A stretch of 11,912 nt of DNA from Ruminococcus sp. (lineage in GTDB: Bacteria > Bacillota > Clostridia > Oscillospirales > Ruminococcaceae). Below, piece by piece: positions 5,425-11,912 of this stretch. The notes beneath the pieces were generated by a model that searched no databases, was not told where the DNA came from, and worked only from the letters and a program-made list of their open reading frames with translations. Location of the stretch: assembly GCA_023667165.1 (NCBI GenBank), contig JAMPAO010000083.1:1-11912 (forward strand), read 5' to 3'. The position numbers and the translations under genes are program-made. Positions within the stretch are counted from its first letter, which is position 1; the number at the start of each line of letters is the position of its first letter.

Positions 5425-7140
5425 TCATGCCTTTACGACTCTGTTCTTGCCGGTCTGCTTTGCCTTGTAAAGAGCGCTGTCTACCCGTGTGCAGAGAGAA
5501 TCTATCGTATCGTCGCATCTTGCCTGGGTCACTCCCACGCTTACGGTCTGGGAAGGAATGTCCGGATATTTCGTTTCCTCAAAGGCACGGCGTATGCTTT
5601 CGGCAACATCGGCGGCTGCCGGCAGATTTGTATTTGGCAGCAAAAGCATAAACTCCTCACCGCCCCACCGTCCGCCGGAAAATCCTCCGCTGCCGTTATC
5701 CTTTCTGAGGATATCGGAGATCGAACGGATAACGGTATCTCCGGTCTGGTGGCCGTAAGTATCGTTGACCTTTTTGAAGTTGTCTATATCGAGCATTATA
5801 ATGGAAAATTCGTATTTATTCACATTTTTTAGCTGATTTTCGATCCTTAACTGTATTTCCTTGCGATTGTAAAGTCCGGTAAGTCCGTCCGTGACCACCG
5901 CCTCCTCCAGCTCTCTCGTGGATTCGGCGATAAATCTCGCAAGACGGGACACAAGCGGGATCTTCGACAGCGACAGGGACGCGCTTTTGTCGCTGTATAC
6001 GGTTCTGCGCGGCTCACCCTCGCGCATTGCAGCGATAACAAGGGTAACGTTATGCTGATTGAGATAACCGTTTGTGCGGATAAATTCCCCGTGAGAGAAA
6101 AATCCCGCAGAGGAGGATATATCCTTAAAGGGCAAAAGCTCGTATGTGGGTTTGTTCCTGTCCCAGAAAGCCCGTCTGGCGGCGCAGGAAAATATATGAA
6201 GCACCTCGGGACAGAAATCCCTTATGCTGCGGCTTTCTTCCGTTATACTGTCCACAACCGTCTGAGGGTCGCCGTAGGAAAGGCAGACAGTGGAATTTGT
6301 ATCGATATCGGAGGACATCACTATAGAACCGTCGGGATTGCTCGAAACGGGCACGCGAAGTATAGTCGTTCCGTTATGCTCGTAAAACAAAGGGAACTCG
6401 AGAGTATTGTAAAAGAAGTTATCGCTGTTTTCTATACCGAGATACTTGCTGTAAACATCGTAAGCCGGTATGCCGTCAAGCTCCTTGAGAACGCTGCCCT
6501 GCGAGCTTGTTACACGGAACGTCCGTTTAAGCGGTTTCCAGCCGGTTATCTTCACATCGTCGACGTAAAAATCCTCACCGCCGTAGAAAACGGCAAGAAC
6601 GGCGTGAACGGTAAATCCGCCGTTTTTTGCGAAAACCATGCAGTCGTTGCTTGTTATGTCATCGCTGCATGAAACGCCGCCGAAAAGCCTTATATTCTTA
6701 TCAAGTCTGTCCATTCCGCTGCAGAACCTTGTGAACGAACCATCGGGAATGGTAAAATACATCTCCGCAGCCTTGATCCAAGGATTAGCCTCCACATCCT
6801 TGATTATGCTCTCGGATGTATCGTCGCCCGTTTCGGACGCGGTCGGATACAGGCGCACCATAAAGCGCGTGCTTTCCTTTTCAAATACGGCGCAGACCAC
6901 CGAAATATCGGACGCAAGCTCACAGTCGACAATATTGCCGCTTGTGGAACAGCCGATATAATCGCTGTCGGGAAAAACCTTTTCTATAACGCCGCAGACA
7001 GCGCTAATAGCTTCCTTTTCAAGTATCTCGGAATAAATGTAGAAAAGCATTCTGTCCTGCGGGATATTCTGCTTTTTTAATTCGCCAAGCTCGTTTTCAA
7101 ATGCGTCCGGGGTACTGTACTTAAAAGCAAACTGTTTCAT
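5425..7140 (-). CDS. FIST sensor-GGDEF diguanylate cyclase
   Basis: This 571-residue protein joins a FIST input module (FIST_N about 25-215, FIST_C about 220-370) to a C-terminal GGDEF domain (about 412-569). FIST domains are proposed to sense small ligands such as amino acids; GGDEF domains make cyclic di-GMP from two GTP. The cyclase signature is intact as GGEEF (493-497), with metal-binding Asp451/Asp453 in MLDIDNFKKVND and the usual DGLTGLYNR entry segment. The inhibitory RxxD site expected just before GGEEF is absent (SGGF instead), so product feedback at that site is unlikely. There is no signal peptide or membrane helix, so it should be a soluble sensor; a short helix (about 397-415) links input and output. 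The ATG at 7140 is preferred over one at 7149, because GGAG directly abuts the latter but sits 9 nt before the former. It has its own promoter, divergent from lepA. Confidence 0.92.
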   Translation of the reverse strand: MKQFAFKYSTPDAFENELGELKKQNIPQDRMLFYIYSEILEKEAISAVCGVIEKVFPDSDYIGCSTSGNIVDCELASDISVVCAVFEKESTRFMVRLYPTASETGDDTSESIIKDVEANPWIKAAEMYFTIPDGSFTRFCSGMDRLDKNIRLFGGVSCSDDITSNDCMVFAKNGGFTVHAVLAVFYGGEDFYVDDVKITGWKPLKRTFRVTSSQGSVLKELDGIPAYDVYSKYLGIENSDNFFYNTLEFPLFYEHNGTTILRVPVSSNPDGSIVMSSDIDTNSTVCLSYGDPQTVVDSITEESRSIRDFCPEVLHIFSCAARRAFWDRNKPTYELLPFKDISSSAGFFSHGEFIRTNGYLNQHNVTLVIAAMREGEPRRTVYSDKSASLSLSKIPLVSRLARFIAESTRELEEAVVTDGLTGLYNRKEIQLRIENQLKNVNKYEFSIIMLDIDNFKKVNDTYGHQTGDTVIRSISDILRKDNGSGGFSGGRWGGEEFMLLLPNTNLPAAADVAESIRRAFEETKYPDIPSQTVSVGVTQARCDDTIDSLCTRVDSALYKAKQTGKNRVVKA

Positions 7141-7185
7141 AGTTTTCATCTCCGATATTCGGTAATTTTATACAATATTATTCAT

Positions 7186-7214
7186 ATTATATCACAATTG
7201 TTCAAATTGGTCAA
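7186..7214 (-). promoter_or_regulatory. Promoter of the FIST-GGDEF gene
   Basis: On the minus strand TTGACC (7214-7209) and a perfect TATAAT (7191-7186) are 17 bp apart, with the extended -10 form TGATATAAT. Transcription should start near 7179, about 40 nt before the chosen start codon. The spacer contains an imperfect palindrome, CAATT and AATTG around GTTCA (7196-7210), and a CATAT/ATATG inverted repeat lies just upstream (7226-7239). Either could bind a regulator, but this is untested. Confidence 0.8.
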
Positions 7215-7358
7215 GGTAAAATTTTCATATAAAAATATGCAAATTTTTCACAAATTCATTCGGTCTTATTTTTTCACCGTCTGTCACGAGGATATGCGTC
7301 TATCCGCTTTGCTCCGCCTATGCAAATGCTTTTTCCCGGGAACTGTCTGAAAAAATCC

Positions 7359-7387
7359 TTTACAACCGTTATGAATTGTGGTATAAT
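7359..7387 (+). promoter_or_regulatory. Promoter of the lepA operon
   Basis: TTTACA (7359-7364) and a perfect TATAAT (7382-7387) are 17 bp apart, with transcription expected near 7394. It is divergent from the FIST-GGDEF promoter, about 145 bp away. The remaining DNA between the two promoters (about 7240-7358) shows no gene and no other clear signal. It is the only good promoter I see for the four rightward genes. Confidence 0.8.
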
Positions 7388-7401
7388 ATGTTATTATAAC
7401 C

Positions 7402-7453
7402 GCAGAGAGATGTTCCCCGCCCCGTTCAGCGGCGGGTGAAGCACGCCCTCTGC
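7402..7453 (+). other. Long hairpin in the lepA 5' leader
   Basis: The RNA between the promoter and lepA can form one long, interrupted hairpin: GCAGAG (7402-7407) with CTCTGC (7448-7453), then TTC (7413-7415) with GAA (7438-7440), then CCCGCC (7416-7421) with GGCGGG (7431-7436). A smaller AAAGC/GCTTT hairpin follows (about 7460-7472). No U-run follows the main stem, so it is not an evident terminator. I recognise no riboswitch consensus. It may affect lepA mRNA stability or translation. Confidence 0.5.
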
Positions 7454-7501
7454 TTGTTGAAAGCAAAGCTTTGAATCTAAAACCGAACAGGATGTGTTAG
7501 C

Positions 7502-9310
7502 TTGTCATATAATCAGGAAAATATACGTAATTTCTGCATAATTGCTCATATCGATCACGGAAAATCCACCCTTGCGGACAGGATACTGGAGCTTACCTCA
7601 ACCGTCGCGCTGAGGGATATGGAGGATCAGCTGCTGGATAACATGGACATTGAAAGAGAACGGGGCATTACCATAAAAGCCCGCGCGGTAAGACTCAATT
7701 ACCGAGCCGATGACGGCAAGGACTATGTTTTCAACCTTATCGATACGCCGGGGCACGTTGACTTCAACTACGAGGTTTCCCGTTCTCTTGCCGCCTGCGA
7801 GGGCGCGGTCCTTGTGGTGGACGCCTCTCAGGGGATAGAAGCGCAGACCCTTGCAAACACCTATCTTGCCATAGAACACGATCTGGAAATAGTACCTGTT
7901 ATCAATAAGATCGACCTGCCCTCGGCCGATCCCGAAAGAGTTTGCGCGGAGGTGGAGAACGTTATAGGGATACCCGCAGAGGACGCTCCTCGGATATCCG
8001 CAAAGCTCGGCACCAACGTCAAGGCAGTGCTGGAAAAGGCTGTAAGCGATATCCCCTGCCCAAAGGGAAACATAAACGCGCCGTTAAAGGCTCTCATTTT
8101 TGACAGCTATTACGATCCCTACAAGGGCGTTATCATCTATGTAAGAGTAACGGACGGCGCGGTAAAGGCGGGACAGACTATACGTCTTATGGCTGCAAAC
8201 GCGGAGTTTACCGTTACGGAAACGGGTTACATGGGAGCAGTGGAGCTTGTAAGCTCGGGAATACTTTACGCAGGAGAGGTAGGATACATCGCAGCTTCTA
8301 TCAAGTCAATAGGAGATACAAAGGTGGGCGATACGGTAACGGACGCGGACGATCCCTGTGACGGACCCTTGCCGGGCTACAGAGAGGTAAACCCCATGGT
8401 TTTCTCGGGAATATACCCCGCTGACGGGGCAAAGTACGGCGATCTGCGGGAAGCTCTGGAAAAACTGCAGCTAAACGACGCCGCTCTTTCCTTTGAACCG
8501 GAAACTTCAGCCGCGCTGGGTTTCGGATTCCGCTGCGGATTTCTGGGACTTCTCCACATGGAGATAATACAGGAACGGCTAGAAAGGGAATACAACCTTG
8601 ACCTTGTTACCACAGCTCCCTCGGTCATCTACAAGGTACGGCTTACAAGCGGAGAAACGGTATTTATCGACAATCCGTCAAATTACCCGGACAATTCGGT
8701 AATCGCACAGGCGGAAGAGCCTATGGTAAAGGCTTCCATTCTCTCCCCCTCGGATTATGTGGGAAATATAATGGATCTGTGCCAGGACAGGCGGGGCGTG
8801 TTCAAGGATATGAAATATCTTGACGAAACAAGAGTCGAGCTGCATTACGATCTGCCTCTCAATGAAATAGTATACGATTTCTTTGACGCTCTCAAGTCCC
8901 GCACAAGGGGTTATGCCTCATTTGACTACGAATTTACGGGTTATGCCCCGTCAAAGCTGGTAAAGCTGGACGTACTGCTGAACGGGGACGTTGTAGACGC
9001 GCTTTCCTTTATTATCCATACGGACAAGGCTTACGGCAGAGCGAGAAAGATAGCCGAGAAGCTCAAAGAAAACATTCCGCGTCAGCTTTTTGAAGTCCCA
9101 ATACAGGCAGCCATAGGCGGCAAGGTCATTGCAAGGGAAACCGTCAAGGCAATGCGAAAGGACGTGCTTGCAAAGTGCTACGGCGGAGATATTACCCGAA
9201 AGAAAAAACTCCTTGAAAAGCAGAAGGAGGGCAAAAAGCGTATGCGGCAGCTCGGTACTGTGGAAGTACCCCAAGAAGCGTTTATGGCTGTGCTCAAATT
9301 AGACGAATAG
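7502..9310 (+). CDS. lepA: Elongation factor 4 (LepA), ribosomal GTPase
   Basis: LepA/EF4 is a ribosome-bound translational GTPase, linked to back-translocation and to 30S biogenesis. The 602-residue length is normal. GTPase motifs are complete: AHIDHGKS (15-22), RGITI (54-58), DTPGH (81-85), NKID (135-138) and SAK (166-168). They are followed by EF-G-like domains and the LepA-specific C-terminal domain with the family's YASFDYEFTGY and lysine-rich tail (ITRKKKLLEKQKEGKKRMRQ). The start is a TTG at 7502; AGGA lies 9 nt upstream and no in-frame ATG or GTG exists before the conserved NIRNFCIIAHIDHGKS, so the non-ATG start appears genuine. A two-codon ATG-TGT-TAG lies just before it (7492-7500). 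The gene heads a likely operon with the methyltransferase (55-nt gap), hemW and the final gene. Confidence 0.97.
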   Translation: MSYNQENIRNFCIIAHIDHGKSTLADRILELTSTVALRDMEDQLLDNMDIERERGITIKARAVRLNYRADDGKDYVFNLIDTPGHVDFNYEVSRSLAACEGAVLVVDASQGIEAQTLANTYLAIEHDLEIVPVINKIDLPSADPERVCAEVENVIGIPAEDAPRISAKLGTNVKAVLEKAVSDIPCPKGNINAPLKALIFDSYYDPYKGVIIYVRVTDGAVKAGQTIRLMAANAEFTVTETGYMGAVELVSSGILYAGEVGYIAASIKSIGDTKVGDTVTDADDPCDGPLPGYREVNPMVFSGIYPADGAKYGDLREALEKLQLNDAALSFEPETSAALGFGFRCGFLGLLHMEIIQERLEREYNLDLVTTAPSVIYKVRLTSGETVFIDNPSNYPDNSVIAQAEEPMVKASILSPSDYVGNIMDLCQDRRGVFKDMKYLDETRVELHYDLPLNEIVYDFFDALKSRTRGYASFDYEFTGYAPSKLVKLDVLLNGDVVDALSFIIHTDKAYGRARKIAEKLKENIPRQLFEVPIQAAIGGKVIARETVKAMRKDVLAKCYGGDITRKKKLLEKQKEGKKRMRQLGTVEVPQEAFMAVLKLDE

Positions 9311-9365
9311 AAGCAAGGGACGGCGGCGGCAAATGAAAAATATTTGAGAAAGGCAACGGTTTAAT

Positions 9366-10049
9366 ATGGACAATATGCAGGAGCAATTCAACATTATCGC
9401 GGATGAATACGACCGAAACCGCAGAAGGTTCATACCCTGCTTCGACGAATTTTACAAGGGTTCGGCAGCGTTTATTGCCGAGGATATCACTTATCCGGAA
9501 AAAATACTCGATCTTGGGGCGGGCACGGGTCTGCTGTCGCATTTTTTGTATGAGCATTTTCCGAAAGCGGACTTTGTTCTTGCGGACATAGCGGAGGAAA
9601 TGCTGAAAATTGCCGAAAAAAGATTTGCAGGCTGCAAAAATGTTTCCTGCGTTACAGCGGACTATTCGCAGGGTCTGCCTCGCGGAGAGTTTGATCTGAT
9701 AGTTTCCGCGCTTTCCGTTCATCATTTGGAAAACCGTCAAAAGGCGGCGCTTTTTTCAAGAATATACGAAAGACTGCCTCAAAACGGTTCTTTCATCAAT
9801 TTCGATCAATTCTGCGCCGATGACGCGGAAACGGAAAAAAGCTATAATTCCTGTTGGGAAAAACATCTGTACGCAAGCGGACTTACGGAACATGACATAG
9901 ATCTGTGGCGGAACAGGCGCAAATTAGACAGGGAATGTTCGGTCATCTCGGAGATAAAAATGCTGAATGAATGCGGATTCAAAAGGGTAAGCTGCATTTA
10001 CTCATGCCGTAAATTTGCGGTAATATCCGCTAAAAAGCAAATTGGTTAA
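9366..10049 (+). CDS. Class I SAM-dependent methyltransferase
   Basis: The 227-residue product is a soluble Rossmann-fold methyltransferase of the Methyltransf_25/UbiE-like type. SAM-binding motif I is ILDLGAGTG (47-55), the acidic residue for the ribose hydroxyls is Asp74 in VLADIAEEML, and the motif IV region is FDLIVSALSVHHL (109-121). The N-terminal QFNIIADEYDRNRRRFIP segment is common in this group. The substrate cannot be told from the sequence. The ATG at 9366 is preceded by AAGG at a long spacing of about 12 nt; an ATG three codons later (9375) is an alternative. The stop lies 4 nt before the hemW start, which points to co-transcription and possible translational coupling. In many Bacillota lepA and hemW are direct neighbours, so this gene looks like an insertion into that pair. 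Confidence 0.88.
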   Translation: MDNMQEQFNIIADEYDRNRRRFIPCFDEFYKGSAAFIAEDITYPEKILDLGAGTGLLSHFLYEHFPKADFVLADIAEEMLKIAEKRFAGCKNVSCVTADYSQGLPRGEFDLIVSALSVHHLENRQKAALFSRIYERLPQNGSFINFDQFCADDAETEKSYNSCWEKHLYASGLTEHDIDLWRNRRKLDRECSVISEIKMLNECGFKRVSCIYSCRKFAVISAKKQIG

Positions 10050-10053
10050 AAAA

Positions 10054-11121
10054 ATGGCGTTAGGTTTATATATACACGTTCCTTTCTGCAAAAGGAAATG
10101 CGCTTACTGCGATTTTTATTCCCAAACGGACGCTGCGCCCGCAGAAGCCTATGTTCAGGCGGTAATAAGGAACATAAAGCATTATAACGAAAAATATGAT
10201 ACGGTCTATTTCGGCGGCGGCACTCCCTCTCTGCTAAGTCCGGAAATGACAGGCGGAATGCTGGATGCGGCGGATATTGAAGCCGGCGCGGAAATAACCG
10301 CGGAATGCAACCCCGACTCCGCCGAAAAAAACAGGCTGTCGGGATTTCGCAGCGCAGGGATCAACCGTTTATCCGTCGGGATACAGTCCTTTGACGACAG
10401 GGAGCTTGCGGCTCTCGGCAGACTTCATAATTCGGCGCAGGCGGTGCAGGCGTTAAAAAACGCCGTATCGGCCGGTTTTGACAATATCTCCGCGGATCTG
10501 ATGCTGGGTATCCCCTTTCAGACTCCCGACAGTCTGAAAAAAAATATTGCCATACTCGTTTCGCTCGGCGTGACCCATATTTCCGCTTATATGCTCAAAA
10601 TCGAGGAGGGTACTCCCCTTTTCTCTGACAAGAATATGATAAACCGCTGCGCCGACGACGACCTTACGGCGGAGCTTTACGGGATAGCTGCGGAGGAAAT
10701 GAAAAAAGAGGGATTTTACAGATATGAGATATCCAACTTTTCGAAAAATGAATTCGAATGCCGCCACAATCTGAAATACTGGCGGTGCGGGGATTACATC
10801 GGGATAGGTCCCTCGGCGCATTCCTGCGCGTACGGAAAAAGGTTTGCGGTAAAGAGCGACTTGAACGGTTTCATTGCCGATGATGTTCAGAAAACCTATG
10901 TTACCGAGGAAGAGCCGTATTCCGAGGAGGAGCGTCTGATGCTCTCCCTGCGGCTTTCCGAGGGTTACGATACGGGAGATTCCATTAAAATGCTGAACGC
11001 CGCAAAGCCCTTGGAAAAGGGAGGATTTCTGACGGTATCGGGCGGCAGGATAAGACTTACGGACAAGGGTGTGACGGTATCAAACGAGATAATTTGCAGA
11101 CTGGCGGAAAACGGACTGTAA
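10054..11121 (+). CDS. hemW: Radical SAM heme chaperone HemW
   Basis: HemW is a [4Fe-4S] radical-SAM-fold protein that binds heme and delivers it to target proteins; it was long annotated as an oxygen-independent coproporphyrinogen III oxidase. The cluster motif CKRKCAYCDF has Cys12, Cys16 and Cys19 and ends in CDF rather than the extra cysteine of true HemN. YFGGGTPSLL (52-61) and ECNPDS (84-89) fit the SAM-binding barrel, and HNLKYW (238-243) is the HNxxYW heme-binding motif that marks HemW. The 355-residue length is slightly short for the family. The ATG at 10054 gives the canonical MALGLYIHVPFC start; a TTG four codons earlier overlaps the methyltransferase stop. Neither has a clear ribosome binding site, suggesting coupling to the upstream gene. 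Whether this organism uses heme is not shown here. Confidence 0.93.
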   Translation: MALGLYIHVPFCKRKCAYCDFYSQTDAAPAEAYVQAVIRNIKHYNEKYDTVYFGGGTPSLLSPEMTGGMLDAADIEAGAEITAECNPDSAEKNRLSGFRSAGINRLSVGIQSFDDRELAALGRLHNSAQAVQALKNAVSAGFDNISADLMLGIPFQTPDSLKKNIAILVSLGVTHISAYMLKIEEGTPLFSDKNMINRCADDDLTAELYGIAAEEMKKEGFYRYEISNFSKNEFECRHNLKYWRCGDYIGIGPSAHSCAYGKRFAVKSDLNGFIADDVQKTYVTEEEPYSEEERLMLSLRLSEGYDTGDSIKMLNAAKPLEKGGFLTVSGGRIRLTDKGVTVSNEIICRLAENGL

Positions 11122-11143
11122 TATTAAAAGGAGAAATAATATT

Positions 11144-11912
11144 ATGATAGATAAGTATGTGGAAGACATTAAAAAGTCTTTGGAAAACAAGTGTTATTTT
11201 TCCGCACTTGCGCTGGCTCTTGCACTGCCCGATATATGCGGCATGGCAGAATTTCCCGATGAAACGTCAATAGGGAAGCGTTATATGCAGTGGTATGATA
11301 AATATATGTCACGGGAAAGAAATGATAAAGCCGGGAAAAAATCTTGGCTCAACGGTGAAATAGTATATAACCTGCGAAACACCTACCTGCACACAGGCTC
11401 ACCCAATATAAACGGAAACAAGATAAAAGACAAAACAAATCAGATAAATAAGTTTGTTCTCTTTCTCGGAGATGATACCCAGAATCATGATTCGCAAAAT
11501 ACATTCAATATATGCGACGGCAAGATAAAATACAAAGCAATGATCGTTGATGTCACAAATCTTTGCAATAATATATGTAATTGCGCGCTTGAATACTTTA
11601 ATGATAACATTGAAAAATTTCATTATGATTTTAATGCGATAAGGCAGGAAGAATTACCCGAAAACACTGATGTAAGCATATTTGCATTGCTTACATATAT
11701 GTTTGATTCGTTAAAAAATTCGTTTATTGAATTTTTATCCGATGATAAACCAAAAATAATTTCCGATGAAGCTATCGGGCATGATAAAAAAGAAAATGAA
11801 CAAAAGAAAAGTAAATCCGATGAGAAAAAAAGAGAACATAATATACGCTGCTTTTTCGGAAAATATTTCAAAGAGAAAAAATATAAAGACCAAAAAGAAG
11901 ATATTATTAAAA
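11144..11912 (+). CDS. HEPN-like hypothetical protein, truncated by the window end
   Basis: An ATG at 11144, with AAAAGGAG 10 nt upstream and only 22 nt after the hemW stop, opens a frame with no stop for 256 codons to the window end. I do not recognise a named family. The N-terminal part is helical and hydrophobic (LALALALPDICGM, 22-34), followed by an RYMQWYDKY segment and LRNTYLHTG (77-85). The last contains Arg78-Asn79 and His83, which fits the Rx4-6H motif of HEPN domains, found in RNases of toxin-antitoxin and defence systems and also in non-catalytic helical bundles. Residues about 100-200 are mixed, and 213-256 are a Lys/Glu-rich, probably flexible or coiled region. The DNA becomes clearly more AT-rich after about 11390 than in hemW, a hint of different origin. 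No antitoxin-like gene is visible before it. HEPN membership is inference from one motif and its context. Confidence 0.8.
   Translation, partial: MIDKYVEDIKKSLENKCYFSALALALALPDICGMAEFPDETSIGKRYMQWYDKYMSRERNDKAGKKSWLNGEIVYNLRNTYLHTGSPNINGNKIKDKTNQINKFVLFLGDDTQNHDSQNTFNICDGKIKYKAMIVDVTNLCNNICNCALEYFNDNIEKFHYDFNAIRQEELPENTDVSIFALLTYMFDSLKNSFIEFLSDDKPKIISDEAIGHDKKENEQKKSKSDEKKREHNIRCFFGKYFKEKKYKDQKEDIIK

Noticed and set aside
7284..7466. A 60-codon minus-strand frame between the divergent promoters
   Set aside because: It overlaps the lepA promoter and leader hairpin, lacks a ribosome binding site and has no protein-like features.
11399..11871. Two minus-strand open frames (74 and 82 codons) near the right end
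   Set aside because: They are antisense to the plus-strand HEPN-like frame, which has the ribosome binding site and continuous coding character. Their hydrophobic products reflect the complement of AT-rich Lys/Asn codons.

Overview
The window looks like chromosomal DNA of a Gram-positive anaerobe of the Clostridia, most likely Ruminococcus-like (Oscillospiraceae). This rests on AAGG/GGAGG ribosome binding sites, TTGACA/TATAAT-type promoters, a Clostridia-style xylose isomerase and mixed AT/GC codon use; it is inference, since no rRNA or other marker lies here. There are no tRNAs, rRNAs, CRISPR arrays or insertion sequences that I can see.

Left half (about 1-7215): everything is transcribed leftwards. 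In transcription order: a FIST-GGDEF signalling protein (7140-5425) with its own near-consensus promoter; a DUF2461 protein (5252-4584); xylose isomerase xylA (4393-3068), behind a strong promoter carrying two similar operator-like sites; a small AroQ-type chorismate mutase (2864-2577); a GyrI-like effector-binding-domain protein (2375-1908) with its own promoter and a foldable leader; and xylulokinase xylB (1829-303), closed by a clear hairpin terminator at 258-288. XylA and XylB make the two-step route from D-xylose to xylulose-5-phosphate, but here they are separated by two genes with no obvious xylose role and by a GC-rich hairpin whose loop holds a perfect 11-bp tandem repeat. At the left edge a good promoter reads out of the window.

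Divergent region (7141-7501): back-to-back promoters, leftward for FIST-GGDEF and rightward for lepA. The lepA transcript starts with a roughly 110-nt leader that can form a long GC-rich hairpin.

Right half (7502-11912): a probable rightward operon of lepA (EF4), a class I SAM methyltransferase, hemW (radical-SAM heme chaperone) and a last gene that runs off the window end. The last gene is open for 256 codons and is not a recognised family, but it carries an RNTYLH sequence that fits the Rx4-6H motif of HEPN RNase domains. Its distal part is AT-rich and Lys/Glu-rich, unlike its neighbours. lepA-hemW adjacency is a familiar arrangement in Bacillota; the methyltransferase between them and the HEPN-like gene after them are the accessory parts. 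The most interesting items are the HEPN-like partial gene, the FIST-GGDEF fusion, the dual-site xylA promoter and the unexplained RNA/DNA structures at 2376-2519 and 2948-2995.
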